The notes: generated by a model from the letters alone, not told the origin. Numbered from the stretch's first letter, positions 35,263 through 46,342 are shown. The stretch: DNA of 64,000 nucleotides from Saxidomus purpurata (GCA_022818135.1 JAFMSR010000006.1:32900997-32964996), one strand, 5' to 3'. Translations and numbers: made by a program.

Positions 35263-35995
35263 ATGAGGCAAATACAAGATCTACTTCAAAGTTATAAGGA
35301 CATCTTTTCTGTAAATGATTCAGATATAGGAATTTGCAACAACATTAAGCACCGATTTGACCTTATATACCGTTCATCATTTAAACATGGACATCGCCGC
35401 ATTCATCCATCATTTATTGATGAAGTAAGACGGCATATTGAACAGCTTTTGTCTACAGGAATAATAAGGCCATCTCATCTAAATCACCATTCAAATCAAA
35501 AATTGTACTTGTAAGGAAGAAAAATTGAAAACTTAGACTTAGTGTAAATTACAGACAGCTGAATCAAAGAACAATGAAGGACTCTTATGCCTTACCCAGA
35601 ATGGGGGAAATATTTTATTGTTTGCACGGTGCTATGTTCCTTACAACTATTGACATAAAATCAGGATATCAGCAGGTAGAAGAAAATACACAAAGAAGGG
35701 ACTGCGTTCACTGTTTGATCAATCGGATTTTGTGAATTTAGCAAAATGCCGTTTGGGCTCAATTACTCGCCTTCGACCTATTAACGCTTAACGGAAGAAT
35801 TCTTAGGAGACTTGAACATGAAAATCTACTTTATTTATCTTAATGATGTAATTATATTCAGCGAAACTTTTGAATAACACCTAGAGAGGTTCGATATTGT
35901 ACTTAGAAAACTTAAAGCTGCAAATTTTAAGCTCGCATCTGAACAATGTCAATTTCTTAAAACAAAAATTGGTTTTCTAGGATTGTAATAAGAGG
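35263..35995 (+). pseudogene. Reverse transcriptase fragment of the gypsy element
   Basis: The first 83 codons are intact (LLQSYKDIFS, then HRRIHPSFIDEVRRHIEQLL and STGIIRPS, the standard RT entry region). It continues through shifted frames with KLRLSVNYRQLNQRT, LTTIDIKSGYQQVE, and IYLNDVIIFS at about 35830-35865. The catalytic YLDD-type box reads YLND here, so one metal-binding Asp is gone. It stops near 'FLKTKIGFLGL'. Confidence 0.75.
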
Positions 35996-36004
35996 TGAAG
36001 GGAT

Positions 36005-36595
36005 ACAAAATATACTATAAATATAGAAAAATACAGAGATGGCCAACACCTTCTTATGCAGAAAAATGTAACAACACACAAGACAGATGATAAAATACCT
36101 CCAGTATCACAGCCAGTGAAACAGCGTACCGCGTAATTGGAGCAATAATTGGATCTTATTCTAAATAAGATGTTTGTAATTTTGACAATATCTTTTTTAA
36201 ACAAATTTTATTAATGAAGTTATGTAACTTAATATGGAAGATTATGTGTATAGTTGTATTTTAATTCCGTTTCTTTTTATGAATCTGCGAGTCGCAGATT
36301 TTTTGCTGTGGGAGAAATATCTTTGTTGAAAATCTTCGTGTTTTGGATAGGCAGTATGTGCTATGGCAGTAATATAGGTAAGAACAGCTATAGTAAATAG
36401 CAAGTACAATTATTTAGTAAGATCTATAGTTGTATAATAGAATAGTTTGTTGAGGTATGCACTGTTTGCATTGTGATTGCATTCATCTTTGTAATGAGTT
36501 TACAGCTTTCAGTTCGAATATTTGTAGGTTATTGTGGTAGTTTGTCGATATGCAGAAATTGATTACATGTTTATATCTAAATGACGGTAACATAC
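36005..36595. other. No gene
   Basis: Contains the hairpin at 36284-36305 described with the gypsy element; otherwise unrecognised. Confidence 0.4.
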
Positions 36596-36597
36596 TA

Positions 36598-37150
36598 CTT
36601 TTTTTCAATAACTAAAGCATCACACTATATGTTCTATGTCTAATCACATGTTGTTTATATAATCTATAAATTTACAGTTTACTGACCAGTCACAGAGTGG
36701 AGTGATATGTGAAGAGTTGTGTTACAATTGTTGCGATCTTGTATAGTGGACAGTGCCACACACTGGTGAGTTGTACACTTTATTGTTAAAGACCCAGGAT
36801 TACATTTACAAACCGGGAAGAATATAAAAAACGTGGTGCAGTATTTGTTTTCAATGATATTGCAAAAAATAAGAAGGCCTTTTAACAACTCTTTTACTCG
36901 TAGAAACGACTTGAATACGAAAGAAAGGCATAAGTTAACATTGTTTTAGAGAGAACAGAACATGGTTCTTTCATTATACTATCAATAAATTAGTTTTACT
37001 ATATCGGTAAATTCAAAGAGATCCTGGGACTTTATAAGCAGGATATAATTGATCCACCGTTGTAAGAGATGATGTCAAGTTTTATATTACTAGCCTCTAT
37101 CTGTAATTGACCTTAATTCAGTAATTAATCACTTATCATCTTATCGGAAC
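36598..37150 (+). repeat. Long dispersed repeat, copy 2
   Basis: Homologous to 29690-29960 but with about 250 extra bases (36785-37040). Those extra bases have their own relative at 59509-59705 ('ttcaatgatattgcaaaaaa', 'taagaaggc', 'gaatacgaaagaaaggca'). It could be the 3' LTR of the gypsy element or an independent repeat. Confidence 0.5.
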
Positions 37151-37483
37151 AGCCATTGATACATTTATGTGTACAAGTCCGTTATGTGAATGGTAAGTTG
37201 TGTTTTGTAATATGTTGAACAAAACATTCAGCATTTTAATGATTGCTTAACAGGTATATGCGACCCATTATTGAATATAAAAATTTGAACGCGTACAGGG
37301 AACAAAAATGTACATCAAATAGAGCAAATATGGTAACATCTAGAGCTGAATATAAAACGATTACCAGAAAAAAGAAACTGGACTTTGACAAAACTCGAAA
37401 AGTTGCGGTATAAAAATGCAAAAGATTATTGGAAATACGGGGAACAAATCACAGAAACAAAATATTTCGAGTCAAGCATTTAA

Positions 37484-37833
37484 AGCTGCTCGCTCTCAGA
37501 TTTTGGTGTAAAAATAAAGTTCTTGAAACTGAATGTAAATAACGTATTTTAGAACATACGGTGATATAAAAAGGCTCCAGTATAAATTTATGTCACGTAC
37601 ATCTCTAAATTTCGAAACATACGCGACCAAATTCAAAAGCGTTGTAAACGCTTTTGAAATTTCAATATAAACATATAGTGTAGCGGTGCCGTGTAACCGA
37701 CATATTCAATCGATTTCCGCAAATATTACCTAGATTTTTGCTTGAAATTTGATTCTAGCCTTTAGTTTTATATTTATGTATAATCATGTCAATTTAATTT
37801 TTTTTTTTCAACGGTAACTGACAGCGAGCAGCT
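37484..37833. mobile_element. TTAA-flanked MITE, copy 2 (350 bp, inverted relative to copy 1)
   Basis: TIRs AGCTGCTCGCTCTCAG and ...AGCGAGCAGCT are flanked by TTAA (37480-37483, 37834-37837). The internal order is the reverse complement of copy 1 at 21163-21481. It abuts the non-LTR element that starts just to the right. Confidence 0.85.
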
Positions 37834-37859
37834 TTAAGGAATATTTTAAAGCCAGTAAT

Positions 37860-40222
37860 TACTCTTAGTCGGTCTTTTTTCAGCCTGAGGAAGACGCAAA
37901 ATTATTTAATGAGCGGATTGTTAAAGGTAAATTTCAGTCTATATTTGATGAATTAGATTCGAAAATATCAGAAAATGAGATCATACGTGCCTGTAAAGAA
38001 TTAAACAATGGAAGATCGGGTGGACCCGACCTTTTTTGAACGAGTTTTTCAAATATGGGGTAACATTTTTAGTACAGTATCTATGTAAACTTTTTAATAA
38101 ATTGTTGGATGAGGGATAATTTCCAAAACCATGGTCTGAAGGATTTATTATTCCTATATTAAAAAAGGGGGACACAGAACAGCCTGGAAACTATAGAGGA
38201 ATAACCTTACTAAGTACTCTTGGAACACTATTCTCTAGAATTTTAAATACACAATGTACAAGGTTAAATAAGTAGGCAGAATACTATCAGGTACATGTAG
38301 AAGCTCAAGCAGGTTTAATAACACATATGGGTACAGTTGATAATATTTTTGTCTTACATGGTGTTATTTATCATATGTTGAATGAAAATAAATAACTTTA
38401 TATATGTTATGTGGACTACACGAAAGCGTTTGACTTTGTTGTAAGGGAAAATCGTTGGCTAAAACTGATTAAATTAAAATAGGTGTTAGGGCGAAAATCT
38501 TGAACGTAATAAAGTCAATGTATACATGTAGAAATTTAAGAATTAAGTTACAGAATACAATAAGTGATTACTTTATTTGCATGTTAGGGGTTTGACAAAA
38601 CAAGGGGACTGCCTTTCACATTTCCTATTTTCTATGTACATAAATGATCTAGAGGATACTTTTATGCTGAAATGTTTTAATGGCACCGATCTCAACATTT
38701 TCAAATTATTTTAATTAATGTATGCTGATGACATTGCTATTATATCAGAAACCGCAGAAGATCTCCAGAAAGGGCTAGATATTCTTGATGAAAACTGACA
38801 AAAATGGAAACTGGTTGTTAATGTAAATAAAACAAAAGTAAAGATGTTCAAAAAAGGAAGAAACATAAGAAATTATAGATTTGTATACGGGAATAACGAA
38901 ATAGAAATTGCAAGTAAATTCACATATTTAGGAATAGTATTTACACCTGGAGGGTCATTTACGCAAACCTATGAAACATTGTCAGGCCAAGCACTCAAAG
39001 CTATTTTCAAACTAAAAACTTACATTTAATCGTTCACTGTACTATCAGTTTCACATGTACTAGATCTTTTCGACACACTTATTGTCCCCATTTTAAATTA
39101 TAGTTGTGAAGTGTTGGGCTTTAACGGACACTATTCACGTACGGTTATGTAAAAGGGTTATAGGCGTTAGACTACAAACTAAAACTTCATTCATCTATGG
39201 AGAATAAGGACGAGAACCTTTAGGAAACATGATATTAGTTCAAGTAATAAAGTTTTGGTTTAAACTTCTGAAATGTGAAAAACAATAAATATACTAATCA
39301 GGTTTGCACCATGATGATAAATAAAATGGTGCGTAGACCAAATAAAAACTGCTGGGCTAAATCAGTAAAACTGCTATTACAAAACCTTGGATTGTATCAC
39401 GTATGGCTTAATCAAGGTGTTGAGAATGAACCACTTTTTCTATGTTTTAAACAAAAGCTTAGATACATCTTTATACATGATTGGAATAAATCTTTAAGTG
39501 ATTCTCTACGAGCGCAAAATTACAAACTATTTTCTGATTTTAGTTTCAAACTGTATCCGGATAATATAAAAGTCTCAACATTTAGAGGCGCATTAACGAG
39601 ATTAAGATTATCTGTACATATATTACTGATAGAAACCGGCAGAATAACCAAATAAAACCCCTAGAAATGAAAGAAAATGCCTTATATGCAACACCCTTGA
39701 AGATGAATTTCACCTAATAATGGAATGTCTAGTTTACAAAGACCCCAGCAGGCAGTACAATAAGAAATATTACTGGAAACACCCAAATATCCCAAAGTTT
39801 GTTGAGTTGCTAACATCTGGAAGCATTCAAATATTACTAAAACTGTCTACTTTTGCATATAAGGCTTTTGAACTTAGAGAAACAATTTATTATAATTACC
39901 ACTTTTCTCCTCAAAAAGGAAAGGAAAATGTTCTACAGGCATGAATATTGAATATCCTTTGGCGATGTATGCAAATTAATTTTTGCATGTACAGTAAAAT
40001 AATATTCCATGCTGTCAATCTAATGAATTTTTACTTGCCTTGTAGACAATACTTTTTTATGATAACCAACCTATTAAAAATTAAGAAATATGATATATGT
40101 ATTGATTATGAAATTAACCACCATTGACTTGTTATGTGCCTATTTGTAATGTAACTGTATACCATGTTGGAAATCACTGGTTTGTAACCTTTTGTTCAAT
40201 AAACTATCTATTTATCTATGTT
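37860..40222 (+). mobile_element. Non-LTR retrotransposon, 5'-truncated, inactive
   Basis: Shifted frames carry a reverse transcriptase in the correct order: IKKGG and NYRGITLLSTLG near 38160-38215, VDYTKAFD near 38405-38435, and YADD at 38721-38732. These are followed by a C-terminal region and a Cys/His-type end (ICNTLEDEFHLIMECLVY near 39680-39735). The 3' end is AT-rich with 'caataaactatctatttatc' (40197-40216). Many stops and frameshifts. 5' truncation and order fit target-primed insertion of a LINE; the clade is not assigned. Confidence 0.85.
39275..39944 (+). pseudogene. C-terminal domain of the non-LTR element
   Basis: Two long frames (39275-39655 and 39720-39944) are parts of one protein region separated by a frameshift near 39655. 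They contain RRPNKNCWAKSVKLLLQNLG, CFKQKLRYIFIHDWNKSLS and, after the shift, ECLVYKDPSRQYNKKYYW. The spaced CxxC...H...C end is typical of the nucleic-acid-binding tail of many LINE ORF2 proteins. Confidence 0.7.
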
Positions 40223-40224
40223 TA

Positions 40225-41030
40225 GAGGTCATTATGTATAACTTTCGTAGCCTTATATAAGCAGTATGTTGTATCCATTCAATTCTATTGGGATAGATCA
40301 TCTTATCTGCTTAATTAAAGAGATCTACTTCTAATCTTGATGTTGCTATTATATTTAGTCTTAAAGCTGTAGGTAACATGCCAGCGATAAAATCACCACA
40401 TTTATTTAAAATATCGATTAAAATTCCTTTGTGATCAATCGTTAATATCGGGGATTTTTGACATATATACAAATTATCATGCGCAGTTAAAAACTTTTGA
40501 AGGTGTGGGCTAATCTGTTGAACACATTGTACTGTCAGCGCATTACTGGGGCGTTTTCGTAAAAATTCGATTATTTCCTCCGATTTCCGGATATTTACGT
40601 GTCATCATTCGTCACTTGGTGCTAAATATATAAATTAGCGAAAAAATGTTAAAAATGCATTAACTCAGGTTTACTCAAATATTTCAAATGAATAGAATTT
40701 GTAAGCAATGCGCTAAAATTTAATTGCGCCAAATGAAGTACGTTTTCAGTTAGTGTCATACCTTACTGGCATCCCGTTGTTTCCAATATTGATTATATTA
40801 TATAACGGAGGTAAAGAAATTTTAATTATTCGCAAACTCACCTATCTGAATTAGCTGCTGTATGTATTAAGGGCTGTATCTGCAATGTAAAATAAGCCTT
40901 GCGTGTTTAAATACAAAATACCAATATTTTTTTCAATTTTTAGTTACATGTATATCGTAATATTAAATTTGAAATGACACACACTTACGATGAAACAAAG
41001 AAAGCAATTAAACAAGATGTAAAAGGGAAA
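40225..41030. other. No gene; intergenic or intron
   Basis: Nothing recognised. This lies immediately downstream (minus sense) of cassette 2. Confidence 0.4.
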
Positions 41031-41035
41031 AAAAC

Positions 41036-41204
41036 CTTTGGCTGTGTATGTGACATTCCTCCCCAGTACGAATCACGTGCAAAACTGGATACTTCGTTGC
41101 TGACGTCAGTCCTTGCTCTAACCAAGTGTGCACCAACGGGATGTAATGCAGGAGCACCGATAGAAAGATCGTCGTGGGGATATTGAGAAGCCCATCCGAT
41201 TTGA
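41036..41204 (-). CDS. Tyr-rich cassette 2, exon 3
   Basis: Acceptor 'gttagtttccttgcatatatag' and donor aaag/gttttttt bound 169 bp, phase 2 in and phase 0 out. It encodes QIGWASQYPHDDLSIGAPAL, HPVGAHLVRARTDVSNEVSS and FARDSYWGGMSHTQPK. The paralogue at 44332-44515 shares HPV.A.LVRARTDVSNEVSS and the SHTQPK end exactly, while its first 20 residues differ in length, which suggests selection on the second half. There is no membrane segment and no signal peptide. The antisense strand is also open here but lacks conserved splice sites. Family not recognised. Confidence 0.65.
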
Positions 41205-41655
41205 CTATATATGCAAGGAAACTAACATAAATTATATGTAATAAAAGCAAAAATGTAAAATATTCTTGATTACACTATGAAAGAAAAAAAACGTTCATGA
41301 AAACAATGTTTGCTACAACCTTTAGTTAGTGTTTGTATATGGGGGCTTCGAAATAAAATCAATATTGGAAGTTCCACAATCTACTGACAGCGAAGGGGAT
41401 TATCATAATTTTTCTTTGGAAACAAATGAGAGGAAAGAATCAGTAGTAAAATGTACACTTTTCTTTAAATGACACATATATATAATATATAAACGGTATG
41501 AATAAAACACTCAGCAGCAAAACTACTTATTTTTAAGAAAATGTCCTTTGTTTTTACTTGCTTAGTGTCATGTCGTTGTCAAATCTTGTTACATACATGT
41601 ACGTAAAGTCTATCGTTAGGTGAATTTGAAATATTTCAATATTTCGTGTACTTAC

Positions 41656-41699
41656 CGTACTGGTTTTCCCACTATGTCAGGCATGTGTGTGTCCCTTAT
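41656..41699 (-). CDS. Tyr-rich cassette 2, exon 2 (44 bp)
   Basis: The acceptor 'cttgtaactttgcag' and donor 'gtaagtacac' fit consensus. The 44 bp are phase 0 in and phase 2 out and encode IRDTHMPDIVGKPV(R). The paralogous exon at 44564-44607 is the same length and reads IRETHMPDVVGGLV(R). The phase joins exon 1 and exon 3 without a break. Confidence 0.65.
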
Positions 41700-41860
41700 C
41701 TGCAAAGTTACAAGTCTGTTTAATCAAGCGACTACAGATTTGTTTTTCAAAAGTCAAACTTTAAAGACTACTTAGTTACAACTTTAGATTTGTTAAGTTT
41801 AGGTTTCTACAAATCTGTTGCAATTAATCAGTAAACAATTAATAAAGGGAAAAATCGTAC

Positions 41861-42035
41861 CTGCAAAGGGCCAAGTGTGGGCCCGTACATATCGTATGTA
41901 GAATAGGATGGGCAGTCGAATGTGTTTGCCCTAAACATATTTGCACCATCATAACGAGGAGGGGACATATAATATGGATTTTGTATAGGATAACGTGCGA
42001 AAGCAGTTGGGAACACTCTTTCGTCATAATTTTCA
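41861..42035 (-). CDS. Tyr-rich cassette 2, exon 1 (175 bp)
   Basis: The acceptor 'ggttttatattacag' and donor CAG/gtacgat bound 175 bp (1 base plus 58 codons, phase 2 in and phase 0 out). The product reads ENYDERVFPTAFARYPIQNP, then YYMSPPRYDGANMFRANTFD and CPSYSTYDMYGPTLGPLQ. Tyr and Pro are abundant (eight Tyr in 58), and the segment is polar, as in a disordered cytoplasmic tail. The paralogue at 44777-44951 has the same length and 'VFPT.FARYP...NP.YM' framework. Exons upstream of this one are not identified, so it is an internal exon of an incomplete gene model. Confidence 0.65.
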
Positions 42036-42134
42036 CTGTAATATAAAACCAAAAACGTTATTAACGTAAGTTATTGAAATAAGGACAACCAATGTGTTTG
42101 TTTGAGTGTCTCAGTATTTTGAATAAATTATAAG

Positions 42135-42270
42135 CCAAAGGTGTATTTATTTCGATACTATGACTCCCATATTAGAATTAGACATGGTGTGCTGAATCAG
42201 TAGCTATGAATTTGAAAGAAGAGTCGAAAATGGAAACCAGTCTTCATTTGGTTAAATCATACCAGAAACC
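42135..42270. repeat. Duplicated flank of the cassettes, copy 1
   Basis: 'atttcgatactatgactccc', 'gacatggtgtgctgaatcag' and 'agctatga' recur at 47485-47580. Together with the 'ccaagcaaa...ctggcaaaaa' segments at 44160-44215 and 47590-47655, this marks the boundaries of an old tandem duplication that carried the cassettes. Confidence 0.6.
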
Positions 42271-42318
42271 GTCTATAACGGGACGTGAAACTAGCTTCTA
42301 GTCTAAAAAAGCTGTCGT

Positions 42319-42350
42319 CCAATCAGAACAAGATGACGTAAAATGGCGGC
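42319..42350 (+). promoter_or_regulatory. Promoter-like cluster: CCAAT, CRE and YY1-type motif
   Basis: Within 32 bp lie CCAAT (42319-42323), TGACGTAA (42334-42341) and AAAATGGCGGC (42340-42350). This combination is common at TATA-less animal promoters. A short open exon with an ideal donor follows at 42408-42445. An alternative is that it is a transposon-derived promoter. Confidence 0.4.
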
Positions 42351-42407
42351 TATGACGGATCGTGTGTTGATTTATTGTTATTAAAATCTTAATTTACAGT
42401 TGTTACA

Positions 42408-42445
42408 ATGTATTTTCGCTATTTTAAGAATTGGGAGGATAAACT
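42408..42445 (+). CDS. Candidate first coding exon downstream of the CCAAT/CRE/YY1 cluster
   Basis: ATG at 42408 opens MYFRYFKNWEDKL, and the exon ends at an excellent donor (AAACT/gtaagtat). An earlier ATG in the YY1-like motif (42343) is in a frame that stops after 13 codons. The product is unrecognised and no second exon is convincingly linked; the plus-strand exons at 46184-46528 are possible partners. It lies between the two minus-strand cassettes, so either it is nested in an intron of that gene or one of the two models is wrong. Confidence 0.3.
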
Positions 42446-42449
42446 GTAA

Positions 42450-44155
42450 GTATCCTTTTATTGTTTTGTACCTACTTCGTCCGTTATCACTCAATGAATG
42501 GTCTTTGAAAATCGTGTGAAAACAAACCTATAAATGGTCAGTCATCGAAACACGAGCGTTAAACTGTTGTGAATGGTAATTTGTGCGGAGGGTATTATAG
42601 TTTAAATCGATTAATTTCTAATTATTTAATAGATTTTTATTCATCTCTTAACTCTGAATTAACATACTATGTGCATCATTAGTAGTCTGTTTCACTAGAA
42701 ATCGATTTAAAAGCGTCTGATATTTGAGTTTTTTTTTGTGAAAATAGAGTAAACAAAGATGGCGTCTTAGAATTTAGTGACATATTTAGCGGGCGGTCAA
42801 AGTGTATACAAGTTTTAAAAAAATAGTTAAAATTTATTTTTATAATAACCTTGATAACCAAAGTTTGGTATGAAAGGCCCCTTTTATTCATATTCGATGT
42901 CTCGCTGAACAAAAAACTTATGTTATTTCTATCTTAAACAAACCACTTAAATATTATGTAATTTGCTTTTCTCTCAGCAGTTGTCATTACATTTTGATAC
43001 AATAAGGGTTTTGAGGATAACTTCCAAAAATCTTGATAAAATTTCCACTTGATGACTATGACTTTACATTGCAAGTATTGCGAAGCTCCACGCTGACAAT
43101 TTCATACTCAAAACAATATTGACATTGTCAAAAGTAGTACATACATTTCAATTCATGTGTTGTCGATTTACTTACTTTCTTTTATTTGCTTTCAGGTAAC
43201 TTTCAGTTTCAATTTACAAAAACAACACTGATTATAGCGTGAGACGACAGATAACTCATCATAGGTCGCAAGAAAAAGTCAAAACTGTCTGTTCGAAGCA
43301 GGAGACCAATATTATATTTCTGATTTAGTGTTTGACTGGAAATAACAACTTTAAACACTCCCATCAAAGTATTAAATCAATCGATGTTAAGTTTTACACA
43401 TTATGCTAATTAGGTCAAGGGTCAAGTGTTTATTACCATGTTACATAACCTTGTTTATTAGACAATGGTCTTATCAGCAGGGGTGTGATATATGTCTTTT
43501 GAAGATCAATAGTTCACTCTGTATGGGATTAGACCTCCTGTGGTTTGGGGGACACTTATGGAGGTTTCAGTTGTCTTTAATAAAGATGTACTAATTGGGG
43601 AATCGATCTTAAAAGGCTGATTTAATAGATTTTGGCAACTAGTCAATAAAATTGAGAAATACCAGCGAATTCGAATGAAAATTACATAAATAATTGATAA
43701 ATAATGTTTGCATAATTATTATTATTTGCAAACTGTAGAAAGATCAAAGTGATATAAATGAAAATACATATGAATTGCTGCTAATTAAAGTGTTTCAATA
43801 GAAGTTTTAACAATCGAGTAGGATTAATTATAATCTATTATAACTATAAACACTGTTTTCAGTAAAATACTGGTAAAATTCCCGTCTTTAGGGCTCATTT
43901 TTGTGACATTATTTACATTTTTTTTGTTTCACAAAACGAAAACAAATCTATAAATGTATATCACCAAATATTGAAATTATAAACTGTCGTTTATTAATAC
44001 ATAATATAGCGATGCTAGAGTGAAATAGGCAAAAAATATGATATTGGATAAGGCTCACTCTTATCGGCGCGCGTTATCAGTGGACGACAGCATAAAATCG
44101 ATACTACATAGGTAGATAAGCGAGTTTCATATCCCGGTTATAGAGTATTCCTGAT
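42450..44155. other. No supported gene
   Basis: AT-rich insertion between the duplicated cassette flanks. Short frames on both strands lack motifs. Confidence 0.4.
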
Positions 44156-44331
44156 CATACCAAGCAAAGGTACCTTCTTCACGAAGCTGGCGAAAACTGT
44201 TAATTTAAAAGCTGGTCGCACAAACGCACATACGCACATTTATGCACGCACACATCGTAACATTTACTTGGCAATGTTGGACACCAAAAAATCAGCGAAA
44301 GCAATGAAACAAGATTAAAGAGGAAAAAAAC

Positions 44332-44515
44332 CTTTGGCTGTGTATGTGATAATCCTCCCCGGAACGAATCACGTGCAAAACTAGATACTTCGTTGCTGAC
44401 GTCAGTCCTTGCTCTAACTAAACGTGCATCAACAGGGTGCAATGCGAGATCAACCAACGGAAGATCGTCGTGGGGATATGGAGACGCCTTACCGCCTTGA
44501 CTATACAAAGCATTT
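44332..44515 (-). CDS. Tyr-rich cassette 1, exon 3 (184 bp)
   Basis: The acceptor 'gttatttcccttgcgtag' and donor aaag/gttttttt bound 184 bp, phase 2 in and phase 0 out. It encodes NALYSQGGKASPYPHDDLPL, VDLALHPVDARLVRARTDVS and NEVSSFARDSFRGGLSHTQPK (the last shared with cassette 2 except at a few positions). It is 15 bp (5 codons) longer than the paralogue, again an in-frame difference. The open frame continues past the donor into a hydrophobic run (FFLFNLVSLLSLIFW) that is probably intron, because the donor and the point where similarity decays coincide in both copies. Confidence 0.65.
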
Positions 44516-44563
44516 CTACGCAAGGGAAATAACAAAAGGTATATGAAATAAAAGCTTATTTAC

Positions 44564-44607
44564 CGCACTAAACCTCCCACTACATCAGGCATGTGTGTTT
44601 CCCTTAT
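44564..44607 (-). CDS. Tyr-rich cassette 1, exon 2 (44 bp)
   Basis: The acceptor 'cactttttcattgcag' and donor 'gtaaataagc' bound IRETHMPDVVGGLV(R), phase 0 in and phase 2 out. Length and phase are identical to 41656-41699; most residues are kept. Confidence 0.65.
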
Positions 44608-44776
44608 CTGCAATGAAAAAGTGTGCATGTCTCTTTATTCAAGCAGCTACAGAAATCTGTTACAAATTAAAACATGAAAGACCTGCTAAGTAACAACTTT
44701 AGATCGCTTAGTATTATGTTTTACACATCTATCACAATCAATCAGTTAACAATTAATTAAAGGGAAGAAATCGTAC

Positions 44777-44951
44777 CTGTAAATGATTAAATCTGGACCC
44801 GTACATATCGTGTCCAGAGTAAGATGTGTAGTCAGTTGTTTTTGTCCTAGACATATTTGCACCACCAAAACCAGGATGAACCATATAAGATGGATTTGGT
44901 AATGGATAACGTGCGAAAGAAGTTGGGAACACTTCTTCGCTATAATATGGA
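44777..44951 (-). CDS. Tyr-rich cassette 1, exon 1 (175 bp)
   Basis: The acceptor 'ggtttatctcatatttcag' and donor CAG/gtacgat bound 175 bp. It encodes PYYSEEVFPTSFARYPLPNP, SYMVHPGFGGANMSRTKTTD and YTSYSGHDMYGSRFNHLQ. It aligns with 41861-42035 without a gap: VFPT.FARYP, NP.YM, GGANM/DGANM and DMYG are conserved. It carries eight Tyr and no Cys. Transcription is leftward; this cassette lies 5' of cassette 2, about 2.7 kb away. If both cassettes are spliced in one transcript, the phases (2-0, 0-2, 2-0) would need one more 0-to-2 exon between them; otherwise they belong to two genes. Confidence 0.65.
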
Positions 44952-45059
44952 CTGAAATATGAGATAAACCTAAGACGTTATTAACGTAAGTTATTGAAAT
45001 AAAGTCAACCATTGTGTTTGTTGAAGTTTATCAGTAACTCGAATAAAATACAAATAGAC

Positions 45060-46180
45060 ATTTATAAGTTAATCCGAATCCTATGTTGAGGTTCTAATCG
45101 GACAAACTGACACTGTTTCGGAGGGGTCATCTCAAACAAATTTTTATCTTGGACGTACTTTATTTCTGATCTTGTCTAGATGACAATATCAAAATTTTCT
45201 CTTTTTTATTAAGTCTATACTTAACTCATATTCATGATAAAAGAAACTCTAAACTTTGGTTTGTATACATTAGTTAAACTGCCTCTACTTTTACAGTTTA
45301 TGTAGTTAACACATCCTTAATAAAATTACTATAAAAGAAAATGTATTGGTTCTAGTTAATAACTGAAGTAAGTTATGAATATCAATAACAAATAGTAAAA
45401 ATGACACAATTGTGCAGTCACTTTTGTGAGAGACTTTAGACGGTAGGTGAAGTTTGAACGTTTATAGATGATACTGCTCATGTCAGGGGCAGAGCAGTCA
45501 ATGCACTCTACATGTTTAAAGTTGTAGATAGTAAGTAACCACTCTATATTTATGTCGCCGGACGTTATCGTCCAAAATCACGCAAAAATAGACTTAAGGC
45601 CGTAAAAGTCATGTAGACCGACTAATTGTACACAGACATATTTTGCGTTGCGTTCGCTACCTGTGTAAAATCTGCGATTTTTAGATCATCCTTTCTTCGT
45701 TATTATACGCATACATTCTTGAAATAAAATTTAACTGAACTCCTTATTAAAATCAAAGTACTGCGCTCTATACGATAAAGTCACAGTCAAAAGAAATTGT
45801 TATTATTTAACCAGTACGCGGCCATCTCCACTCACTGTGGGCTCGGTTTTTGAGAATTGTCATTAATGATTCTGTTAGAGTAATTTTATTTAAATAAAAA
45901 TATTTCGTTTTAATACAGAAAGCAATATTAAACAGTCGTGACCAATAATCAATCAAACTTATAACTGTTTTAAAACAAGGTCATGAATCGGAACTATGAC
46001 CTTGGTGAAAAAACAAGCGAGCAAATATATTTTTGCGCAACAGAATACATGCGCCCAAATGCTCATAATACGGTACATTCCAAAAATTTTCGCGAAATGT
46101 CAGCTTCGTGTTAAATATGTGGAGAACATTTTCAAAAAGCATAATCTTTATAAAGGGCTTCAAATATCACTGCCCATGAA
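45060..46180. other. No supported gene
   Basis: AT-rich. Overlapping ORFs on both strands near 45981-46184 show no motif. Candidate exons that precede cassette 1 (minus sense, ending in phase 2) were not found here. Confidence 0.4.
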
Positions 46181-46183
46181 ATG

Positions 46184-46342
46184 ATAGCAGTCTGGCTTGT
46201 TCAGGCTTTCATGTTTTATTTGCTTGTTGCATTTATTCACATGTATGTTCAGAATTTGAGTTTGTTTGCTGAGCAGTTTAATATCAGCAATAGAAAACGT
46301 ATGTGTTTCAGACCGGAAAGACAGCAATGTAGAGGACGCGAA
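46184..46342 (+). CDS. Candidate membrane-segment exon
   Basis: After a possible acceptor (gaaatgatag or gatagcag) the frame reads AVWLVQAFMFYLLVAFIHMY, a clear 18-20 residue hydrophobic segment. It is followed by a polar, basic part (NISNRKRMCFRPERQQCRG) ending at a perfect donor, GAA/gtaagt at 46342. This is the arrangement of a transmembrane helix with a basic cytoplasmic anchor. The opposite-strand gene at 57.9 kb has an analogous membrane exon (IMAWLIVQILALVAIVYCW), but sequence similarity is weak. No extracellular part was found on this strand. Confidence 0.4.

Larger units (their letters stand above)
33390..36000 (+). mobile_element. Decayed Ty3/gypsy-type retrotransposon (gag and N-terminal pol)
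   Basis: A gag-like frame is followed by a zinc-knuckle relic (CNICNEKRLIQRKCP, near 34205-34255), protease-region debris and a reverse transcriptase. Frames shift repeatedly and stops are frequent. Sequence similarity ends at about 35995, and no RNase H or integrase is visible, so the element is deleted at its 3' side as well as inactivated. A hairpin aatctgcg-agt-cgcagatt plus T-run at 36284-36305 lies just downstream. Confidence 0.8.

Noticed and set aside
40974..41186. Plus-strand ORF with several Cys (TFGCVCDIPPQYESRAK)
   Set aside because: It is antisense to cassette 2 exon 3, whose splice sites and phase are conserved in the paralogue.
44200..44330. Hydrophobic continuation of the cassette 1 exon 3 frame as a membrane helix
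   Set aside because: Lies beyond the shared donor; similarity to cassette 2 stops there, so it is probably intron.
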